A DNA stretch of 6,315 nucleotides from Candidatus Babelota bacterium (GTDB lineage: Bacteria; JAGOBX01), in NCBI GenBank assembly GCA_017999075.1, contig JAGOBX010000220.1, forward strand, positions 1 through 6,315. The letters run 5' to 3'. The translations under genes were made by a program, and so were the position numbers. Below are positions 1 through 6,315 of this stretch, piece by piece. A model generated the notes under the pieces. It saw only the letters and a list, made by a program, of their open reading frames with translations. It had not been told where the DNA came from and did no database searches. Positions within the stretch are counted from its first letter, which is position 1, and each line of letters begins with the position of its first letter.

Positions 1-107
1 CATTAGACCCGATTACTGTTTCAGCTAAAAGAATTGCTACCATTGATAAAAATTTGATTGCAGATTATAAAAAAATAATATTTTATATAGGAGAAGAGCA
101 TAAATGA
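1..107 (+). CDS. C-terminal end of an unidentified upstream gene (5' partial)
   Basis: The third forward frame is open from the window edge to TGA at 105-107 and encodes the last 34 residues of a protein. The visible tail begins LDPITV and ends FYIGEEHK; it is rich in lysine and isoleucine and looks like an amphipathic helix followed by a short strand. No domain can be recognised from so little. Its stop overlaps the next start codon (ATGA at 104-107), a typical arrangement for co-transcribed, translationally coupled genes, so its product probably belongs to the same operon as the giant surface protein. The LDPITV stretch also occurs at residues 260-265 of that protein, at the end of its VWA domain, which hints weakly that the two genes could be related. 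The reading frame is well supported by the overlap geometry; the function is unknown. Confidence 0.6.
   Translation, partial: LDPITVSAKRIATIDKNLIADYKKIIFYIGEEHK
89..98 (+). promoter_or_regulatory. Ribosome binding site of the giant surface-protein gene
   Basis: AGGAG at 89-93, extended by a purine run to 98, lies 10 bases before the ATG at 104 (5 bases if the GAAGAG part is counted). It sits inside the end of the upstream coding region, which together with the ATGA overlap supports the choice of start codon. A clear Shine-Dalgarno site is unusual for Bacteroidota and is a small hint towards another phylum. Confidence 0.65.
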
Positions 108-178
108 AATTTAAAAGTAAAATAATTTTTTTGTTTTTGATTATATTATTTTTTTGCTTAAATTATAATGTTTACGCA
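104..178 (+). other. Sec signal peptide of the giant protein
   Basis: The first 25 residues have a basic start (MKFKSK), a hydrophobic core of about 13 residues rich in Ile, Leu and Phe (7-19), and a polar end finishing in VYA before Asn26, a good signal peptidase I site. Cys18 is preceded by FF, which does not make a lipobox, so a lipoprotein is unlikely. The protein is therefore exported across the inner membrane. Confidence 0.85.
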
Positions 179-3100
179 AATATTTTGTCTATTGATAGTT
201 TAAGCAGCGCTGATTTTCCCAATTTAATTTCAATGACTGTTACAGTGAAGGATGGTTCGGGAAATCCTATTACCAATCTTACAAAAGAGGATTTTTGTGG
301 TTTAATGGAAAATAATGTTCCTCAAAATATTTATGTAGTGCCGCCGAATACAGAGGGGTCAAATTCTAAAGTTGCAGATATAGTGTTTATTATAGATAAT
401 AGTAACAGTATGTCAGATGAGCAAGCACAAGTAAAAAATAATATCATAAGTTTTGTAAATGGTTTAGCCGCAGCAGGAGATATAGATTATAGATTAGGAT
501 TAGTTAGATTTGGACAAGGAACAAATAACGGACAACCGATTATTGAAGATAATGGTAATCTTACTGCTGATTCAAATTATTATAAAAATACTATTTTGAA
601 TAGAATGACTGTTGATGGTGGAACAGAACCGGGATTTGAAAGTTGTTATAAAGCAACGACACAAATAAATTTTAGAAGTAATTCTCAAAAAATATTTGTA
701 GTTATTACTGATGAACCCAGTAATGGCGATATTACGCCTTTTCAAACTGTAATAAATACCTTAAATCAAAATTCAATAAAAGTTTATACATGGTATCAAA
801 TAGGTCAGGGGGATAATCACTATAGTCAAAATTCAAGTGGTAGTTTATCAAAAGAAACCGGAGGAAAATCATTTAGTATTTTAGATCCGATTACAGTTTT
901 AATTAATGAAATAACAAGCTCTGTTTCATCTCAATATGTTATTACCTATACGCCAACCAATCAAGAATATGATGGTATTTTAAGAAATGTAATTTTATGT
1001 TATTCAGGAAATACTGCAACAGCATCTTATACGCCGGGCGCAAGACCTGTATTAACATTAACAGACGCGACACAAGAATTATTTATTGGCGCGCGTGTAG
1101 ATAATGATCCGAATGTTCAAATATCAGTATATATGCAAGACATACAATCTCCATATCCAACTAATGTTACTTTGCATTATAGACATATAACTGCAGCATC
1201 TTATACTTCGATAAATATGACAAATGTTTCAGATTCATTATATCGCGTAACACTACCTACAAATGTAATTCAAGATCCGGGTGTTGCATTTTATTTTTCA
1301 ACAACTGACGGGCAATTATCAGCCACATTACCCAAAAATGATCCGTCAGAAAAACCTTTTTATTTTGCAGTTTTACCTAATGTTGCGCCAATTATACTAA
1401 TCAAAGATGTTCGGGCGACTAATCCTAGTGAATTAATTTATGTAGATGTTGAATGTGTTGATACTACTTATAATATAGCTTCTTCAAAAATATTTTATAA
1501 AGATGCGCGTCAATTATTATATTCAGAAACCACAGCATACAACACATCTGATTCCAATTATTATTTTAGATTTCCAACTTTAACTGATTCATATAAATAT
1601 TATTATTATGTTCAAGCAACGGATAATTTTAATCTTAACGCTTCAAACGGGTTTCCAGACGCGCCGCATCAGATTAGTTTAAATGATGTTTTCGCGCCGC
1701 CGGAAGTTACTCTCTTAACTCCGAATAACACCAGCGAAACCAGTTCAAAGAACACAATATTTTCTTGGACAAAAGTTTATGACAGAGAAAGTTCAATAAA
1801 AAATTATTCTATTGAATTTGCAAAAGACATTAATTTTTCAAATATAATCTATTCAGAAACAACAGTCGATATTAATATTTTTCCATCTTATAATTTTGAA
1901 GATACTATTTATTATTGGCGTGTAAATGCAGTTGACAATTGGAATAATATAAATTCCGGTACTATGAAATGGAGTGTTTTTTTTGATTCAAACCCGCCGA
2001 GCATAGCGAGTTTAATACAGCCGGCTGACGAGGCGAAATTTAATGCGGTGAATGATACGATAAAATTTGAATGGACGGAAAGTATTGATACCGGCTTAGG
2101 AAATGTAAGTTGTATTCTCCAATTTTCCAAAGATAATTTTACGAGCGTTTGGGATTCGCAAACATTGACAAATACCAGCGTAATAATTTCAATGTCATAT
2201 TTTAGCGAAGATACGATTTATTATTGGCGTGTTCTTTCAAAGGATAAAATTAATAATACAAATAGCGGTTCTGACACAAGAGTATTTTATAAAGATAATT
2301 ATTCTCCGACAAAAGTAGTATTAATAGCTCCTGAAAATAATGAAGTTATGAAAGCATCCGGCTCGGATTTAAAATTCGAATGGTCTCAAAGTTTTGATAC
2401 GGGACTTGGTTTTGATTCTTATACGATTGAAATTTCAAATAATATTAATTTTACAAATATCGTTTATACCGCGACTAACTTGAAAGATACATTTTTAAAT
2501 CTTAATGTTTCATTATTTGATAATAATAATAGCGAACGGTTATATTGGAGAATTATTTCATACGATACATTATTGAACTATAATACTTCAACTGTCAACA
2601 ATTTTTTAAATGATTTGCTTCCGCCGACAGAAATTATAATATTAAAACCGGCAAATAATGATACGGTTAATTTTAAATTACCCACTTTGATAGAATGGAC
2701 GCCATCTGTTGATACTGGAGTCGGACTGAAAATGTATAGAATTCAGATTGCCGATAATGTCGGCTTTTATCCTGTCGCGTATAGTTATGATACTACTAAT
2801 ATCAGTTGCTCATCTATTCAAGTTTTATTGTCTGATTTTAATGAAAAAGATTATTATATAAGAATTAGAGCGTATGATAATTTTGATAATGCGAGTTTGG
2901 GTTCAAATATAAATAAGATTTACAATGATATTACTCAGCCTGTAACTACAGACAATATTCCGGCAGATTGGCAAAAAAATAATTTTGAAGTTGTATTTAT
3001 TGCAACGGATACAAACTTAACAACAACTTTTTATTCAATAAACAATTCGGATACGCTTACAGGAAAAACTTTTACAGTCGCAAATGATGGGAATTTTAAT

Positions 3101-6100
3101 ATTTTTTATTATAGTTCGGATTTATATTCAAACACCGAAAGCATTAAAACAAACGAATTAAAAATCGATAAGACCGCGCCTGTAATAAGTTCGGTTGATT
3201 ATTATTCGCAGGATGCGGACAGAAACCTGAATGATAAAAGTCCGTCGCATTTTACTGTTAGTTGTATAAGTTATGATACATTGAGCGGATTAGCAAATCA
3301 TCCGTTGGCGGAATATTATATCGGTAAAAATTTAATCAATTATACAAACTCAATTTTAATGGAAACTTCAACGCTCGGCGCAACTGTTTACAGATGCAAT
3401 ATTTCTGAAACAACATGGAAAACATATTCAGAAGATACGATTTTTATCAGGATAACCGCAACTGATTTGGCAGGTAATACAACGGTTTATACATTAAGCG
3501 AGTATATCGATAAAAATAATGACACGCCGTTATTAACGCAGAATCCGCCTACAGTAGTAATGGACGAAGACACAGAAACAAGTCCGTTCAATTTGAATAA
3601 TTATTTTTCAGATGTTGATAAAAATGATACTCTCGTTTTTAGCGCGACCAATAAAATTCCGGACAGCATAGCAATCACGATATCGGATACAGGACAAGTT
3701 TTTTTAAAACCCGATACAAATTATAATGGGAATATACAAGTAACGGTTCGCTCAACTGACCAGATTGGAGCATATACAAGCGGAAGTTTTATGATAATCT
3801 TAAATCCGGTTAATGACACGCCGGTTTTAACTGCAATACCAGATACTTCGATACTGCAAGGACAGCAATTTACTTATTCGATAATTGCGGATGATGTTGA
3901 TAATGATCCGCTTATTTATTCCATAGTTTCAGGGATTAATGGTTTAACGATAAATAACAATACTCTATCTTTTCTGCCGACCAATAATGATGTTGGCGCG
4001 CATACTGTATGCATAAGGGTTTCAGATAATCAAGCTGCGGTTTTTGATACATTTGTAATAACGATAATCAATGTAAATGATACGCCGGTATTATCAAAAT
4101 CAATACCAACGGTAGTAATGAACGAAGACAGCGAGACAAGTCCGTTTAATCTGAACGATTATTTTTCGGATATAGACTCAAATAATATTTTGACTTTCAG
4201 CATTACTAACAAAACTCCGGACAGCATAGCAATCACGATATCTGATACAGGACAAGCTTATTTAAAACCGGACTTGAATTATAATGGGAATATACAAGTA
4301 ACAGTCCGCTCAACTGACCAGCTTGGCGAATATACGGACGGAAATTTTACGATAATTGTAAATCCGGTTAATGACACGCCGGTTTTAACTGCTATCCCTG
4401 ATACTTCGATACTGCAAGGGGAGCAATTTACTTATTCGATAATTGCGGCTGATGTTGATAACGATCCGCTTATTTATTCCATAGATTCAGGGATTAATGG
4501 TTTAACGATAAATAACAATACTCTATCTTTTCTGCCGACCAATAATGATGTTGGCGCGCATACTGTATGCATACGGGTTTCAGATAATCAAGCTGCGGTT
4601 TTTGATACATTTGTAATAACAGTAATCAATGTAAATGATACGCCGGTATTATCAAAATCAATACCGACAGTAGTAATGAATGAAGATAGCGAAACAAGTC
4701 CGTTTAATCTGAATGATTATTTTTCGGATATAGACGCTAATGATATTATAAATTTTGCGGCTCTAATTAAAACGCCGGACAGCATAGCGATTACAATATC
4801 AGATACAGGACAAGTTTATTTAAAGCCGGACTTGAATTATAATGGTAATATACAAGTAACGGTTCGCGCAGCTGACCAGCAAGGCGGATATACGGACGGA
4901 AGTTTTATAATAATCGTAAATCCGGTAAATGATATTCCGAAAGCAATAATTAAATATGATAATAATAAAACAACATCTAATGATACATTTATTGTTAGTC
5001 AGCCGATGACATTGTCCTTAAACGCCGATTTAAGTTATGATGTTGACAGCGATAATCTAACATATTTATGGAATTTCGGCGATGGCGCGAGTTCAACGCA
5101 GAAAAACATTGAACATACATATTCCCGCAGCGATACTTATTTTATAACATTGACAGTAACTGATATTCACGGCGCAGTTGATACTGCGTATCTGACTTTG
5201 ATAATAATAAACTCATTGCCGTCTGCGGTTTTTAATTTCGGTAATACAGACATAATGTTTGCAGGCGAAGAGCGAATATTTGATGCAAGCGGCTCGACTG
5301 ACGCGGACGGGAGCATAGACAGTTATGTTTGGCAAATATCTTCAGCGGCTGACAGCGTATTCTACGGCGAAACATTGACTTATATTCCGAATTTTATCGG
5401 GAGCGATACGGTAACATTAAAAATTTTTGATAATTACGGATATTATTCTGAAACATCGGTTGTGATTACAATCAGAATGCCGAACACTGAAATTTATACG
5501 AATGTTACAGGCGTTCGACCCGACAGATATTTTTATACTTTAGCGTTTGAAGATTTATATCCGAATGTCGGCGACGGTGATTTTAATGATTTTGTTTGCG
5601 ATTATAATATAAACCGAATATTAAATGCGAATAATGAAATAACAAAAATAATTATTTCTTCAAAAGCATTAGCTCGCGGCGCCGGTTATACGCATAAATT
5701 CAAAGTGAAATTAAATATCAATGGTTCTGCGAGTATATCTATTAATGAATATAAGCCGGACGGAACTAAAGCGCGTAATACGGTAAATACTTCGGGCAGC
5801 GGATTATTGGATATAACATTATTTCAAAATACTGCGGAAGCGTTTAAAAATGCAAACGGAAGTAATATTTCAAATCCTAATGCGTCATCTATGACTGTTG
5901 AAGGCAATTATGCGGAAGCAATTATTACTTTAAATAATCCAACAGAAAATCCGCTTGCTTCATCAGATATTCTTCCTTACGATCCATATATCTATATCAA
6001 TAATACTACCCCGGAAAATAAAAATACTAATAAAGAAGTTCATCTCAATACTATTGATTCTAACTATTATCCGTTTGCTTTAATGGTTCCAACAAACTGG

Positions 6101-6315
6101 AGCTGGCCAAAAGAAGGTTATCCGATAGATACGAATATTGCGCAAATTAAAAGTAAACCGTTATCAACTATCGCGTATCCGTTATTTCAAGATTGGCGGT
6201 TAAGCGGATACAATTCAAAAATTAACTGGTATGATTATCCGGTTGATAAAAATGTTGTGAAAAATACGAGAACTCAACTGGAAAATAATAGACCGCAGAT
6301 AACTTCAAATAAAGA
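104..6315 (+). CDS. Giant secreted multidomain protein: VWFA head, FN3/Ig/cadherin-like/PKD stalk, LruC domain (3' partial)
   Basis: One uninterrupted frame of 2,070 complete codons encodes an exported modular protein; no stop occurs before the window edge. The start at 104 is supported by AGGAG at 89-93, the ATGA overlap with the upstream gene, and a textbook signal peptide directly after it. Domain order: signal peptide 1-25, VWFA-related head about 29-311 with MIDAS residues D98, S100, S102, T174 and D203, two Ig-like modules to 531, four FN3-like repeats 532-943, OmpL47-type module 944-1026, Ig-like module to 1147, a tandem cadherin-like/Ig array 1148-1611, PKD domains 1612-1792, and LruC from 1793. 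Many acidic DxDxD loops suggest a calcium-stiffened rod. VWA domains of this type bind ligands through a divalent metal, so adhesion or surface assembly is the likely role; this is inference. No catalytic domain, transmembrane segment after the signal, LPXTG or sorting signal is visible, but the C-terminus is missing. LruC usually lies at the end of its proteins, so the stop may be not far beyond the window. Confidence 0.93.
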   Translation, partial: MKFKSKIIFLFLIILFFCLNYNVYANILSIDSLSSADFPNLISMTVTVKDGSGNPITNLTKEDFCGLMENNVPQNIYVVPPNTEGSNSKVADIVFIIDNSNSMSDEQAQVKNNIISFVNGLAAAGDIDYRLGLVRFGQGTNNGQPIIEDNGNLTADSNYYKNTILNRMTVDGGTEPGFESCYKATTQINFRSNSQKIFVVITDEPSNGDITPFQTVINTLNQNSIKVYTWYQIGQGDNHYSQNSSGSLSKETGGKSFSILDPITVLINEITSSVSSQYVITYTPTNQEYDGILRNVILCYSGNTATASYTPGARPVLTLTDATQELFIGARVDNDPNVQISVYMQDIQSPYPTNVTLHYRHITAASYTSINMTNVSDSLYRVTLPTNVIQDPGVAFYFSTTDGQLSATLPKNDPSEKPFYFAVLPNVAPIILIKDVRATNPSELIYVDVECVDTTYNIASSKIFYKDARQLLYSETTAYNTSDSNYYFRFPTLTDSYKYYYYVQATDNFNLNASNGFPDAPHQISLNDVFAPPEVTLLTPNNTSETSSKNTIFSWTKVYDRESSIKNYSIEFAKDINFSNIIYSETTVDINIFPSYNFEDTIYYWRVNAVDNWNNINSGTMKWSVFFDSNPPSIASLIQPADEAKFNAVNDTIKFEWTESIDTGLGNVSCILQFSKDNFTSVWDSQTLTNTSVIISMSYFSEDTIYYWRVLSKDKINNTNSGSDTRVFYKDNYSPTKVVLIAPENNEVMKASGSDLKFEWSQSFDTGLGFDSYTIEISNNINFTNIVYTATNLKDTFLNLNVSLFDNNNSERLYWRIISYDTLLNYNTSTVNNFLNDLLPPTEIIILKPANNDTVNFKLPTLIEWTPSVDTGVGLKMYRIQIADNVGFYPVAYSYDTTNISCSSIQVLLSDFNEKDYYIRIRAYDNFDNASLGSNINKIYNDITQPVTTDNIPADWQKNNFEVVFIATDTNLTTTFYSINNSDTLTGKTFTVANDGNFNIFYYSSDLYSNTESIKTNELKIDKTAPVISSVDYYSQDADRNLNDKSPSHFTVSCISYDTLSGLANHPLAEYYIGKNLINYTNSILMETSTLGATVYRCNISETTWKTYSEDTIFIRITATDLAGNTTVYTLSEYIDKNNDTPLLTQNPPTVVMDEDTETSPFNLNNYFSDVDKNDTLVFSATNKIPDSIAITISDTGQVFLKPDTNYNGNIQVTVRSTDQIGAYTSGSFMIILNPVNDTPVLTAIPDTSILQGQQFTYSIIADDVDNDPLIYSIVSGINGLTINNNTLSFLPTNNDVGAHTVCIRVSDNQAAVFDTFVITIINVNDTPVLSKSIPTVVMNEDSETSPFNLNDYFSDIDSNNILTFSITNKTPDSIAITISDTGQAYLKPDLNYNGNIQVTVRSTDQLGEYTDGNFTIIVNPVNDTPVLTAIPDTSILQGEQFTYSIIAADVDNDPLIYSIDSGINGLTINNNTLSFLPTNNDVGAHTVCIRVSDNQAAVFDTFVITVINVNDTPVLSKSIPTVVMNEDSETSPFNLNDYFSDIDANDIINFAALIKTPDSIAITISDTGQVYLKPDLNYNGNIQVTVRAADQQGGYTDGSFIIIVNPVNDIPKAIIKYDNNKTTSNDTFIVSQPMTLSLNADLSYDVDSDNLTYLWNFGDGASSTQKNIEHTYSRSDTYFITLTVTDIHGAVDTAYLTLIIINSLPSAVFNFGNTDIMFAGEERIFDASGSTDADGSIDSYVWQISSAADSVFYGETLTYIPNFIGSDTVTLKIFDNYGYYSETSVVITIRMPNTEIYTNVTGVRPDRYFYTLAFEDLYPNVGDGDFNDFVCDYNINRILNANNEITKIIISSKALARGAGYTHKFKVKLNINGSASISINEYKPDGTKARNTVNTSGSGLLDITLFQNTAEAFKNANGSNISNPNASSMTVEGNYAEAIITLNNPTENPLASSDILPYDPYIYINNTTPENKNTNKEVHLNTIDSNYYPFALMVPTNWSWPKEGYPIDTNIAQIKSKPLSTIAYPLFQDWRLSGYNSKINWYDYPVDKNVVKNTRTQLENNRPQITSNK
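188..1036 (+). other. VWFA-related domain with intact MIDAS (residues about 29-311)
   Basis: Residues 29-89 form the beta-rich lead typical of bacterial VWFA-related proteins (VTVKDGSGNPITNLTKEDF, then ENNVPQNI). The von Willebrand A fold follows at about 90-276. The strand IVFIID leads into the metal-site motif DNSNS, so D98, S100 and S102 match DxSxS; T174 in GGTEPG and D203 in VITDEP supply the other two MIDAS positions. The family's closing segment, QYVITYTP followed by a strand pair, is at 277-311. All five expected metal-coordinating positions are present, so divalent-metal-dependent binding of a protein or polysaccharide ligand is plausible. The ligand cannot be inferred. Confidence 0.88.
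1037..1696 (+). other. Two Ig-like beta modules (residues 312-531)
   Basis: Two segments of about 110 residues follow the VWA head. The first (312-425) has the pattern VTLHYR, a short polar loop, YRVTLP and then FYFSTTDG, as in bacterial Ig-like modules that describe pairwise beta strands. The second (426-531) opens with NVAPIILIKD and has IFYKD, YYFRFP and YYYVQATDN at equivalent places. I cannot name a precise family; they appear to be spacers between the head and the FN3-like array. A run of four tyrosines in the second module comes from repeated TAT codons. Confidence 0.55.
1697..2932 (+). repeat. Four tandem fibronectin-III-like domains (residues 532-943)
   Basis: Four units begin at residues 532, 631, 735 and 840, each starting at or next to a proline (PPEVTLLTP, PPSIASLIQP, SPTKVVLIAP, PPTEIIILKP). 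Each continues with a strand ending in W (FSWT, FEWT, FEWS, IEWT), a D-rich turn (DTGLG or DTGVG around D662, D765 and D870 in units 2-4; DRESS in unit 1), a strand such as YSIEFAKDINF, and a closing strand (YYWRV at W605 and W708, YWRI, YYIRI). This is the W...D..SGI..Y.lqIs..F pattern of bacterial FN3-like modules. The units are diverged in both DNA and protein, so the duplications are old. Their likely role is a stalk or carbohydrate/protein contact surface. Confidence 0.8.
2933..3181 (+). other. OmpL47-type beta module (residues 944-1026)
   Basis: The segment opens with TQPVTTDNIPADWQKN, continues EVVFIATD, TTTFYSINNSDT and then FNIFYYSSDLYSNTES, and ends KIDKTAP. This is the order seen in the OmpL47-type beta-barrel/Ig-like repeat of bacterial surface proteins, where a threonine-rich opening, a YS(L/I)(D/N) strand, a YYS.D..GN.E strand and a DKTAP linker recur. 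It is present once. It probably acts as a further stalk module; binding activity is not implied. Confidence 0.68.
3182..3544 (+). other. Ig-like beta module (residues 1027-1147)
   Basis: About 120 residues between the DKTAP linker and the tandem array carry the pattern of an Ig-like domain that follows DKTAP linkers: VISSVDYY, a loop with several Asp and Asn, TVSCISYDT, AEYYIGKN, and a closing FIRITATDLAGNTT. It ends with DKNNDTP, where the cadherin-like array begins. I cannot assign a specific family. Confidence 0.5.
3545..4936 (+). repeat. Tandem 558-bp (186-residue) cadherin-like/Ig repeat, 2.5 copies
   Basis: The array is A1 (3545-3820), B1 (3821-4102), A2 (4103-4378), B2 (4379-4660), A3 (4661-4936), with an exact 558-base period and no frame disturbance. 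The A module runs from PTVVM(D/N)ED to NPVNDTP and resembles the tandem-95/cadherin-like class (EDSETSPFNL, YFSDID, TISDTGQ, NYNGNIQVTVR). The B module runs from VLTAIPDTSILQG to INVNDTP and resembles the putative Ig (He_PIG) class (DVDNDPLIYSI, GLTINNNTLSF, RVSDNQAA). B1 and B2 differ at 11 of 282 bases and 4 of 94 residues; there is no B3. The conserved DVD, DNDP and NDTP loops are typical interdomain calcium sites, so the array probably forms a rigid calcium-dependent rod. Confidence 0.92.
4937..5479 (+). other. Two PKD domains (residues 1612-1704 and 1705-1792)
   Basis: The first PKD domain shows DLSYDVDSDNLTYLWNFGDG (W1656, G1661), then IEHTYSRSDTYFITLTVTD, which is the full PKD signature of WxFGDG, HxY and the (V/I)TLTVTD strand. 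The second shows FDASGSTDADGSIDSYVWQ and a VTLKIFDNYG strand, but has ISS in place of the FGDG turn, so it is a degenerate member. PKD domains are extracellular beta-sandwiches that serve as spacers or bind proteins and polysaccharides. Here they join the repeat array to the LruC domain. Confidence 0.88.
5480..6315 (+). other. LruC domain (DUF4842-like), cut by the window edge (residues 1793-2070+)
   Basis: The domain is recognised by FEDLYP (1815-1820) followed by GDGDFNDFVCDY, the hallmark of LruC proteins (FEDLWP..GDYDFNDLV.DY). A typical strand KIIISSKALARGAGYTHKFKV follows in the family position. Later come PYDPYIYI, KEVHLNT and, near the window end, DWRLSGYNSKINWYDYP (W2031), all of which fit the distal half of LruC, where a short WxxSG...WY motif precedes the C-terminus. 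LruC domains occur in surface or secreted proteins, often lipoproteins, of Gram-negative bacteria and lack an assigned biochemical activity; the acidic GDGDFND loop looks able to bind calcium. Confidence 0.85.

Noticed and set aside
126-155. Two runs of seven T (126-132 and 149-155) inside the signal-peptide region, as possible phase-variation tracts
   Set aside because: T-rich codons for Phe, Leu and Ile are expected in a hydrophobic core of an AT-rich gene, and seven-base runs are short for slippage-based switching. The frame is intact.
146-160. Cys18 as a lipoprotein attachment site
   Set aside because: The preceding residues are LFF, not a lipobox with a small residue before Cys, and a good signal peptidase I site (VYA) follows at 23-25.
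1580-1620. Low-complexity tyrosine run (TAT codons) as a possible insertion or assembly error
   Set aside because: It falls in an expected beta strand of an Ig-like module, keeps frame, and tyrosine-rich strands occur throughout this protein.
1912-2130. A 72-codon open frame on the minus strand
   Set aside because: It lies antisense within the FN3-like region of the giant gene, whose frame is clearly coding. Its translation has no recognisable domain, so it is a chance shadow.
3545-4936. Repeats considered as a CRISPR array or non-coding satellite
   Set aside because: The 558-base period, the in-frame conservation and the synonymous differences between copies show protein-domain repeats.
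104-6315. Search for catalytic domains (peptidase, glycosidase, lyase) within the large frame
   Set aside because: No segment shows catalytic motifs; every stretch resolves into beta-sandwich-type modules, the VWA head or LruC.

Overview
The window is almost entirely one very large coding region. The open frame starts at ATG 104 and runs without a stop codon to the last base (6315). It gives at least 2,070 residues, and the C-terminal end lies outside the window. The only other gene is the last 34 codons of an upstream gene on the same strand. Its TGA (105-107) overlaps the ATG of the big gene (ATGA at 104-107), so the two are probably translationally coupled in one operon. I see no rRNA, tRNA, CRISPR array, mobile element, riboswitch, promoter or terminator.

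The large protein looks secreted and modular. In order it has: a signal peptide (1-25); a VWFA-related head with an intact MIDAS metal site (about 29-311); two Ig-like beta modules (312-531); four fibronectin-III-like repeats of about 103 residues (532-943); an OmpL47-type module ending in KIDKTAP (944-1026); one more Ig-like module (1027-1147); two and a half copies of a 186-residue cadherin-like/Ig tandem unit (1148-1611); two PKD domains (1612-1792); and a LruC domain (1793 to the window edge). This is the design of a long, calcium-dependent stalk with a possible metal-dependent ligand-binding head at the N-terminus. Adhesion or cell-envelope surface display is the natural inference, but no substrate or partner can be read from the sequence.

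The organism is a bacterium using the standard bacterial code, with strongly AT-rich DNA (about one-third GC by eye). LruC domains, PKD/cadherin-like arrays and VWFA-related heads fit a Gram-negative of the Bacteroidota/Fibrobacterota (FCB) kind or a similar environmental lineage. A recognisable AGGAG ribosome binding site argues mildly against typical Bacteroidota, which usually lack one. The assignment is weak.

The most notable points are the nearly identical tandem 558-bp repeat (recent internal duplication), the domain combination itself, and a short LDPITV echo between the upstream gene's tail and the VWA domain of the large protein. I found no evidence of a novel multi-gene system: this is a giant surface-protein gene cut off at its 3' end.
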